Of a DNA stretch of 18,376 bases, positions 1 through 6,563 are shown in pieces. A program made the translations under genes and the position numbers. Source of the stretch: Chloroflexota bacterium (GTDB lineage Bacteria > Chloroflexota > UBA5177 > JANWHV01); assembly GCA_028287725.1 (NCBI GenBank), contig JAQBPC010000086.1, positions 1 through 18,376 of the forward strand, read 5' to 3'. Numbering within the stretch: the stretch's first letter is position 1; each line of letters starts with the position of its first letter. The notes under the pieces were generated by a model. That model was not told the origin of the DNA, did not search any database, and saw only the letters and a list, made by a program, of their open reading frames with translations.

Positions 1-164
1 CGATACTTGACCATGTAGCACATGTCGCCAATGAACGCGGCCAGCGAAGCGGATCCAAAGAAATCCTCAGCCCTCTCAACTTCCCTCCGAACCTCGCGGA
101 TCCTCATCGTCATCTCATCGGCTTCACTCCTAATCCAAGTTTTGCCGAAATCCGTAAGGCTCAT
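1..164 (-). CDS. Truncated hypothetical protein, divergent from arsR
   Basis: An open frame runs from an ATG at 164-162 to the window edge without a stop, giving 54 residues that start MSLTDFGKTW and end GDMCYMVKY. Residues about 12-33 are rich in Glu and Arg with helical spacing, followed by a more hydrophobic stretch (SASLAAFIGDMCYM). I do not recognise the family. The case for a real gene is the uninterrupted frame, the plausible composition, and its divergent placement: its ATG lies 35 bp from the arsR ATG, with a perfect palindrome between them. It could be a co-regulated target of the ArsR protein. It may also be a chance frame, because only 164 bases are visible and no clear ribosome binding site precedes the ATG. 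Confidence 0.45.
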   Translation of the reverse strand, partial: MSLTDFGKTWIRSEADEMTMRIREVRREVERAEDFFGSASLAAFIGDMCYMVKY

Positions 165-193
165 TGACATATATACCCATATGGGTATATGAT
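164..193 (+). promoter_or_regulatory. Candidate promoter of the arsR-AHSA1 operon
   Basis: A perfect -35 consensus TTGACA lies at 164-169, and TATGAT (5 of 6 to TATAAT) lies at 188-193, with an 18-bp spacer. A transcription start about 7 nt downstream would fall on or next to the A of the ATG at 200, giving a leaderless mRNA. No Shine-Dalgarno sequence is visible before that ATG, which agrees with this. The promoter is inferred from sequence only. Confidence 0.6.
171..190. promoter_or_regulatory. Perfect 20-bp palindrome, likely ArsR operator
   Basis: The sequence ATATACCCATATGGGTATAT is an exact inverted repeat. It fills the spacer between the proposed -35 and -10 elements of the arsR promoter and lies between two divergent start codons (164 and 200). 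ArsR-family dimers bind imperfect AT-rich palindromes overlapping their own promoters, so autorepression is the simplest reading. Binding by this protein is inferred. Confidence 0.65.
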
Positions 194-199
194 TGGTAC

Positions 200-550
200 A
201 TGGCACGAGCAGCTACGACAACGGACGCGTTCAATGCAGTGGCCGAACCCCGGCGGCGGCAGATCTTGGATATTCTGTCCGGCGGGGAGCGGTCCGTGAA
301 CGACCTCGTGACGCTGCTTGACCTGGCGCAGCCGCTGGTGTCCAAGCACCTGCGAGTGCTACGTGAGGTCGGGCTCGTGGAGGTGCGTGATGTAGGGCGG
401 CAGCGGCTGTATAGGCTTAACGGTCGCCCACTCAAGCCGATTCACGACTGGGTCGCGAACTACGAGCGGTCATGGTCGCAGCGCTTGGATCGCCTGGATG
501 ACGTGGTGAAGGAACTCAAGGAGATGGAGGAAGCTGGCAATGACGAGTAG
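200..550 (+). CDS. ArsR-family winged-helix transcriptional regulator
   Basis: This is a small DNA-binding repressor of about 116 residues with the usual ArsR layout. The N-terminus (DAFNAVAEPRRRQILDIL) is followed by a winged helix, with recognition helix around AQPLVSKHLRVLREVGLV and wing RDVGRQRLYRLN, then a C-terminal dimerisation helix (LDDVVKELKEME). No cysteine is present, so it is not a classical As/Cd sensor. It belongs to the subgroup usually paired with an AHSA1/SRPBCC gene. I chose the ATG at 200 rather than the in-frame TTG at 164, because that TTG is part of a consensus -35 box and the segment between is the palindromic operator. The gene overlaps the next one by 11 nt. It probably represses its own operon and perhaps the divergent frame. 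Its signal is unknown. Confidence 0.9.
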   Translation: MARAATTTDAFNAVAEPRRRQILDILSGGERSVNDLVTLLDLAQPLVSKHLRVLREVGLVEVRDVGRQRLYRLNGRPLKPIHDWVANYERSWSQRLDRLDDVVKELKEMEEAGNDE

Positions 551-1019
551 CGGTACGGCAGTAGTGACGCTCCCGACTGACACGCAGATTTTGATCACGC
601 GGGACTTCGACGCGCCCAGGCATCTGATCTACAAGGCGTGGACCACGCCCGATTTGATCAAGCGCTGGTGGAGCGGAAACCAAGGCGAGGTCACGATCGC
701 CGATGTCGACTTGCGGGTCGGCGGTATGTGGCGCTACGTGATGACGGCAAACGGCGGATTCGAGGTCGCCTTCCACGGCGAGTTCAGGGAACTCGTCCCG
801 AACGAGCGCATCGTCTCAACCGAGATCTACGAGGCGATGCCTGAAGCGGAAGCGGTGAACACGCTCACGTTCACGGAAAAGGACGGACGCACGACGCTCA
901 CGATCCTTGTGCAGCACGACCGCCAGGAGATCCGTGACGCACACATCAACTCCGGCATGGAAGGCGGCATGCAAGAGGCGATGGACCATCTCGAGCAGGT
1001 CGCGCTCTCACTTCGCTAG
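540..1019 (+). CDS. AHSA1/SRPBCC (START-like) domain protein
   Basis: This 159-residue protein has the SRPBCC/AHSA1 helix-grip fold signature. Residues about 18-50 read ILITRDFDAPRHLIYKAW...KRWW, followed by a GGMWRYVM segment, a HGEFRELVPNERIV strand region, and a C-terminal helix (MEGGMQEAMDHLEQV). Such domains form a hydrophobic ligand pocket. In the Aha1 family they bind Hsp90, but the stand-alone bacterial members paired with ArsR regulators have no agreed ligand. The start overlaps the end of arsR by 11 nt (540-550), so the two are translationally coupled in one operon. Function beyond the fold cannot be read from the sequence. The link to the injection system is only proximity, since the genes face each other across a hairpin. 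Confidence 0.88.
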   Translation: MTSSGTAVVTLPTDTQILITRDFDAPRHLIYKAWTTPDLIKRWWSGNQGEVTIADVDLRVGGMWRYVMTANGGFEVAFHGEFRELVPNERIVSTEIYEAMPEAEAVNTLTFTEKDGRTTLTILVQHDRQEIRDAHINSGMEGGMQEAMDHLEQVALSLR

Positions 1020-1053
1020 AACATTTCGAAGTCTACAGCTGTGCTCCTTCAGG

Positions 1054-1087
1054 GCCGCCCGGCGTTATTTCAACAACGCCGGGCGGC
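1054..1087. terminator. Strong hairpin between convergent operons
   Basis: A perfect 13-bp GC-rich stem (GCCGCCCGGCGTT / AACGCCGGGCGGC) encloses an 8-nt loop. It sits 35 bp after the AHSA1 stop and 14 bp after the end of the last minus-strand gene. Neither side carries a T-run, so it is not a canonical intrinsic terminator. Its symmetric position between converging genes suggests a bidirectional terminator or transcript-end protector. Confidence 0.7.
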
Positions 1088-1100
1088 GCGCTGCGTAGAG

Positions 1101-2195
1101 TTAACGCACCTGCTGCAAGCGGTTATTGTGAAATTCCCACACCGTGGCATCGTGGCCGACCAGGAAGGCGTGGCCGCTCTTGTGGTCGAACAGCAACAGG
1201 CCGTTCGTCGTAAGCTGGGTAGCAATCTGCGACATGGTGTTTTCATTCTCGAGCGGCTGGCCGACGAGCTTGGGAGCGGCAAGATGGAAAGCCCGGAATT
1301 GATCGACGAACGTGGCAGCACCATGCTGCTGCGCGCCAACTGGCGTAGGCGGTGGTTGCGACGACATAGGCGCAGCGCTTCCAGAGCAGAACAGGCTCAA
1401 ATGACTGCAGGTCGCGGAATTCAGGTCCTGTGCCCGGTTGTGCAACCCGTTCATGCCGCCAACGGCCGCGATCGCGCCGATGATCACCAGGAGCAGAACC
1501 AACAGGATGATTACGCGTCGGATGGGGCGCCAGGTACGGAACATCGGTGTGTGCATGAACTGCGCATTCACTGTCTTTGCGGAGCCCGTGCGCGGCGTGG
1601 CCCTGACTTGAATATCGAATTGCTTCCGCGCGCCCACCAACGAAAAGCGGCGCGCGCGCACATCCAGCTGTGTCGTGGCCTTGGCGCCCGCCTCGACACT
1701 AACCTGTTTCGGCTCAAAGCCGTAGCGGCAATCTCCGTCGCCGTCGGTTCCCTCTAGCTCCACCTCCAGATCGGCATTGCCGCCATTGCGCATCGTGACG
1801 GTGTAGCGGCCCTTGCGGCCCACAACTTTGCTTGGTGAGATAGATAGTTCAAACGATGACACTGATCCTATTTGCAAGGATCCTTCCACGCGCGTGGTTA
1901 CCGACGGATCGGCGCGCGAGAGGACCGTCACCGTGAACGGGTAGGTGCCTGCCTTGGCGGTTCCACCCTTGGGAGGGTGGAGCACGAGCTTCGCATCCTC
2001 TTTGTCTTGCGGGAACAGCGCCACACTTGTATTGGCCAGGCTGTACCACGTCGTGGGCAGCTGATCTACCTCAACTGCGTACTGGTCGACCGCGGCGCCG
2101 GTATTCTGAATGGTTATGACGGACTCCACTGGAGTGCCGTCAGGTTGAACTATGAGCTTATCTGGTGTCAGTGTGACTCGAATCGAGTCGGCCAT
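1101..2195 (-). CDS. Single-pass membrane protein with Ig-like N-terminal domains
   Basis: This 364-residue protein closes the operon. Residues about 1-105 and 112-202 look like two Ig/NEW3-type beta-sandwich domains (IVQPDGTPVESVITIQNTG, then FELSISPSKVVGRKGRYTVT). One strong transmembrane helix spans about 228-247 and is preceded by Arg223/226/227. There is no signal peptide, so the positive-inside rule puts the Ig-like part in the cytoplasm and the last 115 residues outside. The outer part begins with Cys263 and Cys270, a Pro/Gln linker, then a compact C-terminal domain (about 290-364) that I do not recognise. A GGGAG site lies 6 nt before the ATG. An attractive role is membrane attachment of the cytoplasmic particle, like CisA of Streptomyces. 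That is inference from topology and neighbours, not homology. Confidence 0.85.
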   Translation of the reverse strand: MADSIRVTLTPDKLIVQPDGTPVESVITIQNTGAAVDQYAVEVDQLPTTWYSLANTSVALFPQDKEDAKLVLHPPKGGTAKAGTYPFTVTVLSRADPSVTTRVEGSLQIGSVSSFELSISPSKVVGRKGRYTVTMRNGGNADLEVELEGTDGDGDCRYGFEPKQVSVEAGAKATTQLDVRARRFSLVGARKQFDIQVRATPRTGSAKTVNAQFMHTPMFRTWRPIRRVIILLVLLLVIIGAIAAVGGMNGLHNRAQDLNSATCSHLSLFCSGSAAPMSSQPPPTPVGAQQHGAATFVDQFRAFHLAAPKLVGQPLENENTMSQIATQLTTNGLLLFDHKSGHAFLVGHDATVWEFHNNRLQQVR

Positions 2196-2249
2196 ACGTT
2201 ACTCCCTCTCCTTCGCTCGCCCGCTCCAATTCCCGCCCTTGTCAGCTCC

Positions 2250-3383
2250 CTACGTCCCAGACGCCACGTTTGCGGCATGCCAGCCCACATTCTCAGCGAA
2301 TTCGACCGCACCGCGGATCACCTCGCGCGCGAGGGGTTTGCCGGTTGGCCCACCTTGCCAGCAGCAGCCATAGTCATTGGGATTGAGAATCACGTTCCCT
2401 TTCCCCAAAATTGCCGCTTGGCCACCGGTGCCGGCCGGAGGCAAACCGAAGACGTGACGCGCGACAAAGACCGGGTGGCCAGGGCCGATGGGCTCAAGCT
2501 CCTGCTTGAGATCGGCCATCAGGCGTTGGAAGCTCGCAACGAAACGCCCATTCTCCTTCTGACTCGACTCCATCTCGACGCACGGTTCGGCAAAGAGAAT
2601 GCCGCCCCCGCGCAGGAAGGCGAGCAGCTGAGTGCCTTCGCGCGCCGTCAAACGCACCGGACCGGCCGCACATAGATACAGCAAGTTGCAACTCGCGGCG
2701 ATGTCCTCAGCACGCACGTCGCCCAGAAATTGCACTACATACGGTGCGCTGGCGCGCAGCCCGTTCAGCATATTGACCAGGCCCTGCCGGTGCACGCCCG
2801 CATTGCTCCCATCCGCCAGGACCAATTGACCGACGACCAGCGTGTCGGCGCTCGGCCAGCGAAGGTGGCGGCGAAAACGCCCATCGATCTCATGGGCGAT
2901 TGGCGCCAAGGGGTCGCGTGCCCGCGTGATCGCCGATGTGGCATTGTCGATCGCGATTCGGGCGACTTCAATATCGTTAGCGCCGACCGCCGGCTCGCCG
3001 ACGATCAACTGATAGAGCTCGTCAACCCGGCTGGGAGGGACTGTGCCTGAATCGACCGGCGTCTCCACGAAGCGCAACACGACATGGGCGGTCCCAGTCA
3101 CCGACTCCTCGATGACCAGGCGAACCGGCTGCGCCACACGGATTACGTTGCCCTCACGATCGATCGCCATACCAGGCTGGAGGATAACCGCGCGTGACGG
3201 GGGCTCGACGGGCGTAACGTCCAGTCCGCTGACGATGCCCCAGCCATGCAATCCACGCGTATGCAGGCGCTGCGCGGTTTGATGATAGGTGTGGGCATCG
3301 GTCCAGGTGGCGGAGTCGATAGCCAAACCCTCATATGCTGTGACGCGACGTAGGGCGAACGATGCCAGGTCCTCAACATTCAT
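2250..3383 (-). CDS. DUF4159-type protein with baseplate-associated N-terminal domain
   Basis: This protein of about 377 residues has two parts. Residues 35-110 carry a motif seen in tail/baseplate-locus proteins: LHGWGIVSGLDV, then ILQPGMAIDREGNVI. The C-terminal part (about 205-375) resembles DUF4159, a glutamine-amidotransferase/ThuA-like Rossmann fold. It has a LYLCAAG strand, RLTAREGTQLLAFLRGGGILFAEPC, and PIGPGHPVF with a following NDYGCCW segment. The ATG at 3383 is preferred over the GTG at 3389, because AAGGAG (3394-3389) lies 5 nt before the ATG and overlaps the stop codon of the upstream gpI-like gene. The role in the particle is unknown. An enzymatic activity cannot be claimed, because I cannot confirm a catalytic Cys-His-Glu set. 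Confidence 0.83.
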   Translation of the reverse strand: MNVEDLASFALRRVTAYEGLAIDSATWTDAHTYHQTAQRLHTRGLHGWGIVSGLDVTPVEPPSRAVILQPGMAIDREGNVIRVAQPVRLVIEESVTGTAHVVLRFVETPVDSGTVPPSRVDELYQLIVGEPAVGANDIEVARIAIDNATSAITRARDPLAPIAHEIDGRFRRHLRWPSADTLVVGQLVLADGSNAGVHRQGLVNMLNGLRASAPYVVQFLGDVRAEDIAASCNLLYLCAAGPVRLTAREGTQLLAFLRGGGILFAEPCVEMESSQKENGRFVASFQRLMADLKQELEPIGPGHPVFVARHVFGLPPAGTGGQAAILGKGNVILNPNDYGCCWQGGPTGKPLAREVIRGAVEFAENVGWHAANVASGT

Positions 3384-3392
3384 GGGCACTCC

Positions 3393-4061
3393 TTATATAT
3401 GGTTGCGCTGGGGAGGAGGCGCGATCGGAGGCCTATGCGCGACCGCTGCCACTCTGGCTCGCACAACGCGCAGCCGATAGGTCGCATGAGCGGGCTTGTC
3501 CTCTTCGATGATGCTGCGCAGCACCTGTGGATCAAGAGACCGTAGGTTGGTCGTGGGGACCGTCACAATGAAGAGCAGGGAATTGGCCTGGGACCGGAGC
3601 ACCTGCGTCGTCCAGCCGAGCGCATTATCCCTACCGAGCACAAAGCCGCCCTGGTACTCCTGGATCAGCGGCTCCACGCCGCTGTACGCCCAGAGATGCA
3701 GCTTGAGCCCGTAGCGCGTGCCTCGCCAGCGATAGATTTCCACCGCGTTGGCGATAAGCGCGCGCTGCCGGTCGATCGGCCAGGCGCTGTCGAGCGCTAT
3801 GGAAACCCAGTGGGCAAGCCACGGCACGAACGACTCCGGCGCGAGCTCGGGCTCGGTGTAGAGCGACAAGTTGTCGACCGTCCGCTCTAACGGCCGCAGC
3901 ACGGATTCAAAAATTAGCAGGAAGCGTTGCAGAAAGGGATCCTGCTGGAAGATGGACGGAAGGTAGCGCAGGTATGCGCTTTCCGGCGCTTCCCCGGTGT
4001 TCTGCTGTGGGGCTTGCGGCTGATGCACGGACACTGTCGTGCGCTCCTGGGTCATTGCCAT
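3393..4061 (-). CDS. gpI-like phage tail/baseplate protein (TIGR02242-like)
   Basis: This protein has about 220 residues. The core (about 30-140) matches the P2 gpI / TIGR02242 tail-protein pattern: SAYLRYLPSIFQQDPFLQRFL, a helix with VLRPLERTVDNL, then FVPWLAHWVSIALD, PIDRQRALIANAVEIYRWRGT and GLKLHLW. In eCIS particles this family sits at the outer baseplate, next to the gpJ-like protein and where fibres attach. The C-terminus is an Arg/Pro-rich tail (APPPQRNHI). The start is uncertain: GTG at 4073, ATG at 4061 and ATG at 4055 are all in frame and none has a clear ribosome binding site. The gpJ-like gene stops at 4087, so coupling by reinitiation is likely. Confidence 0.88.
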   Translation of the reverse strand: MAMTQERTTVSVHQPQAPQQNTGEAPESAYLRYLPSIFQQDPFLQRFLLIFESVLRPLERTVDNLSLYTEPELAPESFVPWLAHWVSIALDSAWPIDRQRALIANAVEIYRWRGTRYGLKLHLWAYSGVEPLIQEYQGGFVLGRDNALGWTTQVLRSQANSLLFIVTVPTTNLRSLDPQVLRSIIEEDKPAHATYRLRVVRARVAAVAHRPPIAPPPQRNHI

Positions 4062-4086
4062 GGCACATGCCACGTGAGCGTGCCCA

Positions 4087-6048
4087 TCACTTCACCGTTA
4101 CCGTGTGCTTCGCGCTGCGGAAGAGGGTGTTTGCAGGCAGGGCCACCACGTCGTCCGTTATCGGACGCTCGTCTCCATTCGTCTCTATTGCTATAAGGTG
4201 GACGAAGCCCAAGTGCTCAATGTTCGGCAGCCGCTGCAGCTGGCCATAAATATCAGATAGATACAATGGGCGGTCGAAAGGCCATCCTCTATCATCCGGG
4301 CCGCCTACGGTCGGGTGGATGAAGCGATACAGAGTCTTCTCGGCGTCAGCCTGCACCGCGGTCTTGTCAACACGTGGTCGAGCGAATACCTCCACCCGCA
4401 CCGAGATGCCAAAATAGGCCGGCGAGCCGAGTACCATGCGCACGGTGATCATCCGGCGAGCATCGAGGTAATCCTGGACGGTGGTACGTATTCGATCCGA
4501 GAGTGCAAGTTGCTCGGGCGGCGCAGGGCCATCAGTCGTCGACATTTTGGGCACTAACCACAGGCGCACGCTGCCCGCGATCCCATCGTCCTGCTCCTTC
4601 GCATATTGGCAGCGCACGCGCGCCAGGTCAGGGCAGCCCTCCATTGCCAGGCGCTCGAAATCCTCGGCAGTGACAGCGCGTGGGCTGCTGCGTAAGACGT
4701 TTGGTCCGCGCAGCATCGCGGCCTCGATAGTCTCGGCCTCCGTACCTCCGACCGCGGGCATTGGATTCGTCACCCAGCGCATATACGGGATCGACGCTTT
4801 GAGCTGAGTCAACGTTTGTTGGCCGACGTTGCCGATCGTGCCTCCTCCCACGCGATAGCGACTGAAGCGAACGCTGCGTCCTCGCGCAGGTATCGCCCCG
4901 TACTGCTGCTCGAGTCCGTTTGGCAGGCGGATGGCGGGGCCGAGGCGAATCTGACCGCTCACGCTGTCACACGTAAAATGACGATCGTTGCCGCTCGAAT
5001 TTGAGAAATCCTCCACCTCCTGCCATGCTTCGAAGGCGCCGATGGTGTCTGTCTCCACCTCCAGCACTTCACCTTGCCGGCGGGGCAAGACGGGATGTGA
5101 CGAGAGGGCGAAGGTCTGACCGGGCGTACCGTCCGAGCGACCGAGCGACTCGAACCTGATCACCTCGCTATGCGCCGCCATCACGGAGCCGCCCATGCTC
5201 TGCGCACTTAGCGACTGAACGCGCGGCGAGCTCGAGTAGCCGCGGCGGCCAGGGAAAGGCTCGGTGATACGACAGCGTATCCAGGTGGCGCGACGGTGAT
5301 CCAGCTCGCGCGGTCGGCTGGCCGTCGGAATGTGCACGATCACCTGCCCGCTGCGATTCAGTCCTCCGGTGCTGTCCGACTCCAGCATCGCCGGCCGCCA
5401 CGTGCGCAGGCTGCCGTCATAGTACTCCCAGGCAAGCGGCGGGTTCTTGGGATCCACACCGATACCCTCGATTGCGCACTCTAGCTGGAGGAGCAGTGTG
5501 TGTGCCGCCAGGTCACCTGCGAAGCCGATGTAGAAACTATTATCCGGCTTGGGAGGCTCTTCGAAGATCGGAACTCGCAGTGTGGGATTGCGTAGTGCCG
5601 GCATGTAATCGCGATAGCTGAACTCGTCGCGCGCCACGAGCACCTGCGTGATCGTCGGGATACGAATCTCCAGGTGTTGCTCGGTGGCAAAGACGATCGA
5701 CTCTTCGGTCGTGGTGCGCACGGTTGCGACCTCTGTGCCGGTTGGGACCACGACCGTTGCATGTTGCGGTGCGATGAGGCGGAACTGCACCTCGGTACGC
5801 GCGGGGTGCGGCGCCTCCAGCGATACACCGATCAACTCCAGAAACTTGATGTAGTTCCGACGCGGCACTTGATTGACTCGGTAGAGGAGTAGATCGGTCA
5901 TCCAGGCGAACAACTCGATCAGCGCCACACCCGGATCAGAGACGTTGTGATCAGTCCATTCGGGTGTGAAGTGCGGGATCATTCGCTTGCACTCGTCGAC
6001 AATGTCCTGGAACTTGCGGTCATCCAGGCTGGGCACAGGCATGCTCAT
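4087..6048 (-). CDS. gpJ-like baseplate wedge protein (Afp11/Pvc11-like)
   Basis: This protein of about 653 residues belongs to the baseplate assembly J family. The N-terminus has the typical IPHFTPEWTDHNVSDPGVAL followed by IELFAWMTDLLLYRVNQVP and FLELIGVSLEAPHPARTE. The C-terminal half has the gpJ region: TVGGPDDRGWPFDRPLYLSD, GQLQRLPNIEHL, and earlier EAAMLRGPNVLRSSPRAVTAEDFE. In contractile tails this protein forms wedges that hold the sheath in its extended state and pass on the trigger signal. I place the start at 6048 (MSMPVPSLDD). GGAG lies 8 nt upstream, and a longer frame reaching 6243 would run through the gp25-like gene that ends at 6090. It comes directly after gp25, the usual eCIS order. 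Confidence 0.93.
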   Translation of the reverse strand: MSMPVPSLDDRKFQDIVDECKRMIPHFTPEWTDHNVSDPGVALIELFAWMTDLLLYRVNQVPRRNYIKFLELIGVSLEAPHPARTEVQFRLIAPQHATVVVPTGTEVATVRTTTEESIVFATEQHLEIRIPTITQVLVARDEFSYRDYMPALRNPTLRVPIFEEPPKPDNSFYIGFAGDLAAHTLLLQLECAIEGIGVDPKNPPLAWEYYDGSLRTWRPAMLESDSTGGLNRSGQVIVHIPTASRPRELDHRRATWIRCRITEPFPGRRGYSSSPRVQSLSAQSMGGSVMAAHSEVIRFESLGRSDGTPGQTFALSSHPVLPRRQGEVLEVETDTIGAFEAWQEVEDFSNSSGNDRHFTCDSVSGQIRLGPAIRLPNGLEQQYGAIPARGRSVRFSRYRVGGGTIGNVGQQTLTQLKASIPYMRWVTNPMPAVGGTEAETIEAAMLRGPNVLRSSPRAVTAEDFERLAMEGCPDLARVRCQYAKEQDDGIAGSVRLWLVPKMSTTDGPAPPEQLALSDRIRTTVQDYLDARRMITVRMVLGSPAYFGISVRVEVFARPRVDKTAVQADAEKTLYRFIHPTVGGPDDRGWPFDRPLYLSDIYGQLQRLPNIEHLGFVHLIAIETNGDERPITDDVVALPANTLFRSAKHTVTVK

Positions 6049-6089
6049 CGAGGCGGCTCCATTCGTCTTGCGGTTTCCAAGCAGGACAC

Positions 6090-6494
6090 CTACTCCTCGC
6101 GAGGGATGGTATAGAAGGGGTAGACAAGATTTCGCTTGTCGCCGGTGGACCGCACGGTGTACGCCACCTCGATCAAGAGACAGCCATCCTGCGCGGCGTC
6201 GGGCCGCACGTACACCGTCTGCAGGTCGATGCGTGGCTCCCACCGCTTGAGAGCTTCGGTCACATGGTAGCGGATCAGGCCGGTTGTCGTGGCATCCATC
6301 GGGTCGAACACATACTCATGGATTGCGCAGCCGAACTCCGGCCGCATGCGGCGCTCGCCGCGGCCGGTGCCCAGGATGATGCGGATATCTTCCTCAATGC
6401 CGGTGGGACCACTGGTCATCCGCAAGCCGCCGCGGCCGTCGACACCCATGGGGAATGCGAACCCGATACCGATGATGTCGTCGTTTGCCGGCAT
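6090..6494 (-). CDS. gp25/gpW-like baseplate wedge protein (Afp9-like)
   Basis: This 134-residue protein matches the T4 gp25 / P2 gpW family in length and pattern. It has an N-terminal GIGFAFPMGVDGRGGLRMT, then GIEEDIRIILGTGRGERRMRPEFGCAIHEYVFDP containing the conserved IRxIL...G(E)R...P(E)(F)G core, a helix (TGLIRYHVTEALKRWEPRI), and C-terminal strands (LLIEVAYTVRSTGDKRNLVYPFY). In contractile machines gp25 contacts the first sheath ring and starts sheath polymerisation. AGGGAG lies 8 nt before the ATG. The gene is separated from the spike gene by 69 bp and from the gpJ-like gene by about 40 bp. Confidence 0.93.
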   Translation of the reverse strand: MPANDDIIGIGFAFPMGVDGRGGLRMTSGPTGIEEDIRIILGTGRGERRMRPEFGCAIHEYVFDPMDATTTGLIRYHVTEALKRWEPRIDLQTVYVRPDAAQDGCLLIEVAYTVRSTGDKRNLVYPFYTIPREE

Positions 6495-6563
6495 TACTGC
6501 ATCTCCCTGTTTCGACCGTACCGGGTCGTGTCTGCCTTGTTCGGTGAGTTGCTTGACATGCGA

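Noticed and set aside
164..199. TTG start for the ArsR gene
   Set aside because: The TTG is part of a consensus -35 box, and the following codons are the palindromic operator. The ArsR family normally begins near the ATG at 200.
1041..1757. 238-codon plus-strand frame
   Set aside because: It runs through the hairpin and antisense to the membrane-protein gene, with no recognisable content.
6049..6243. N-terminal extension of the gpJ-like gene to 6243
   Set aside because: It would overlap the gp25-like gene by about 150 bp. Its translation is arginine-rich shadow sequence, and MSMPVPSLDD at 6048 has a proper ribosome binding site.
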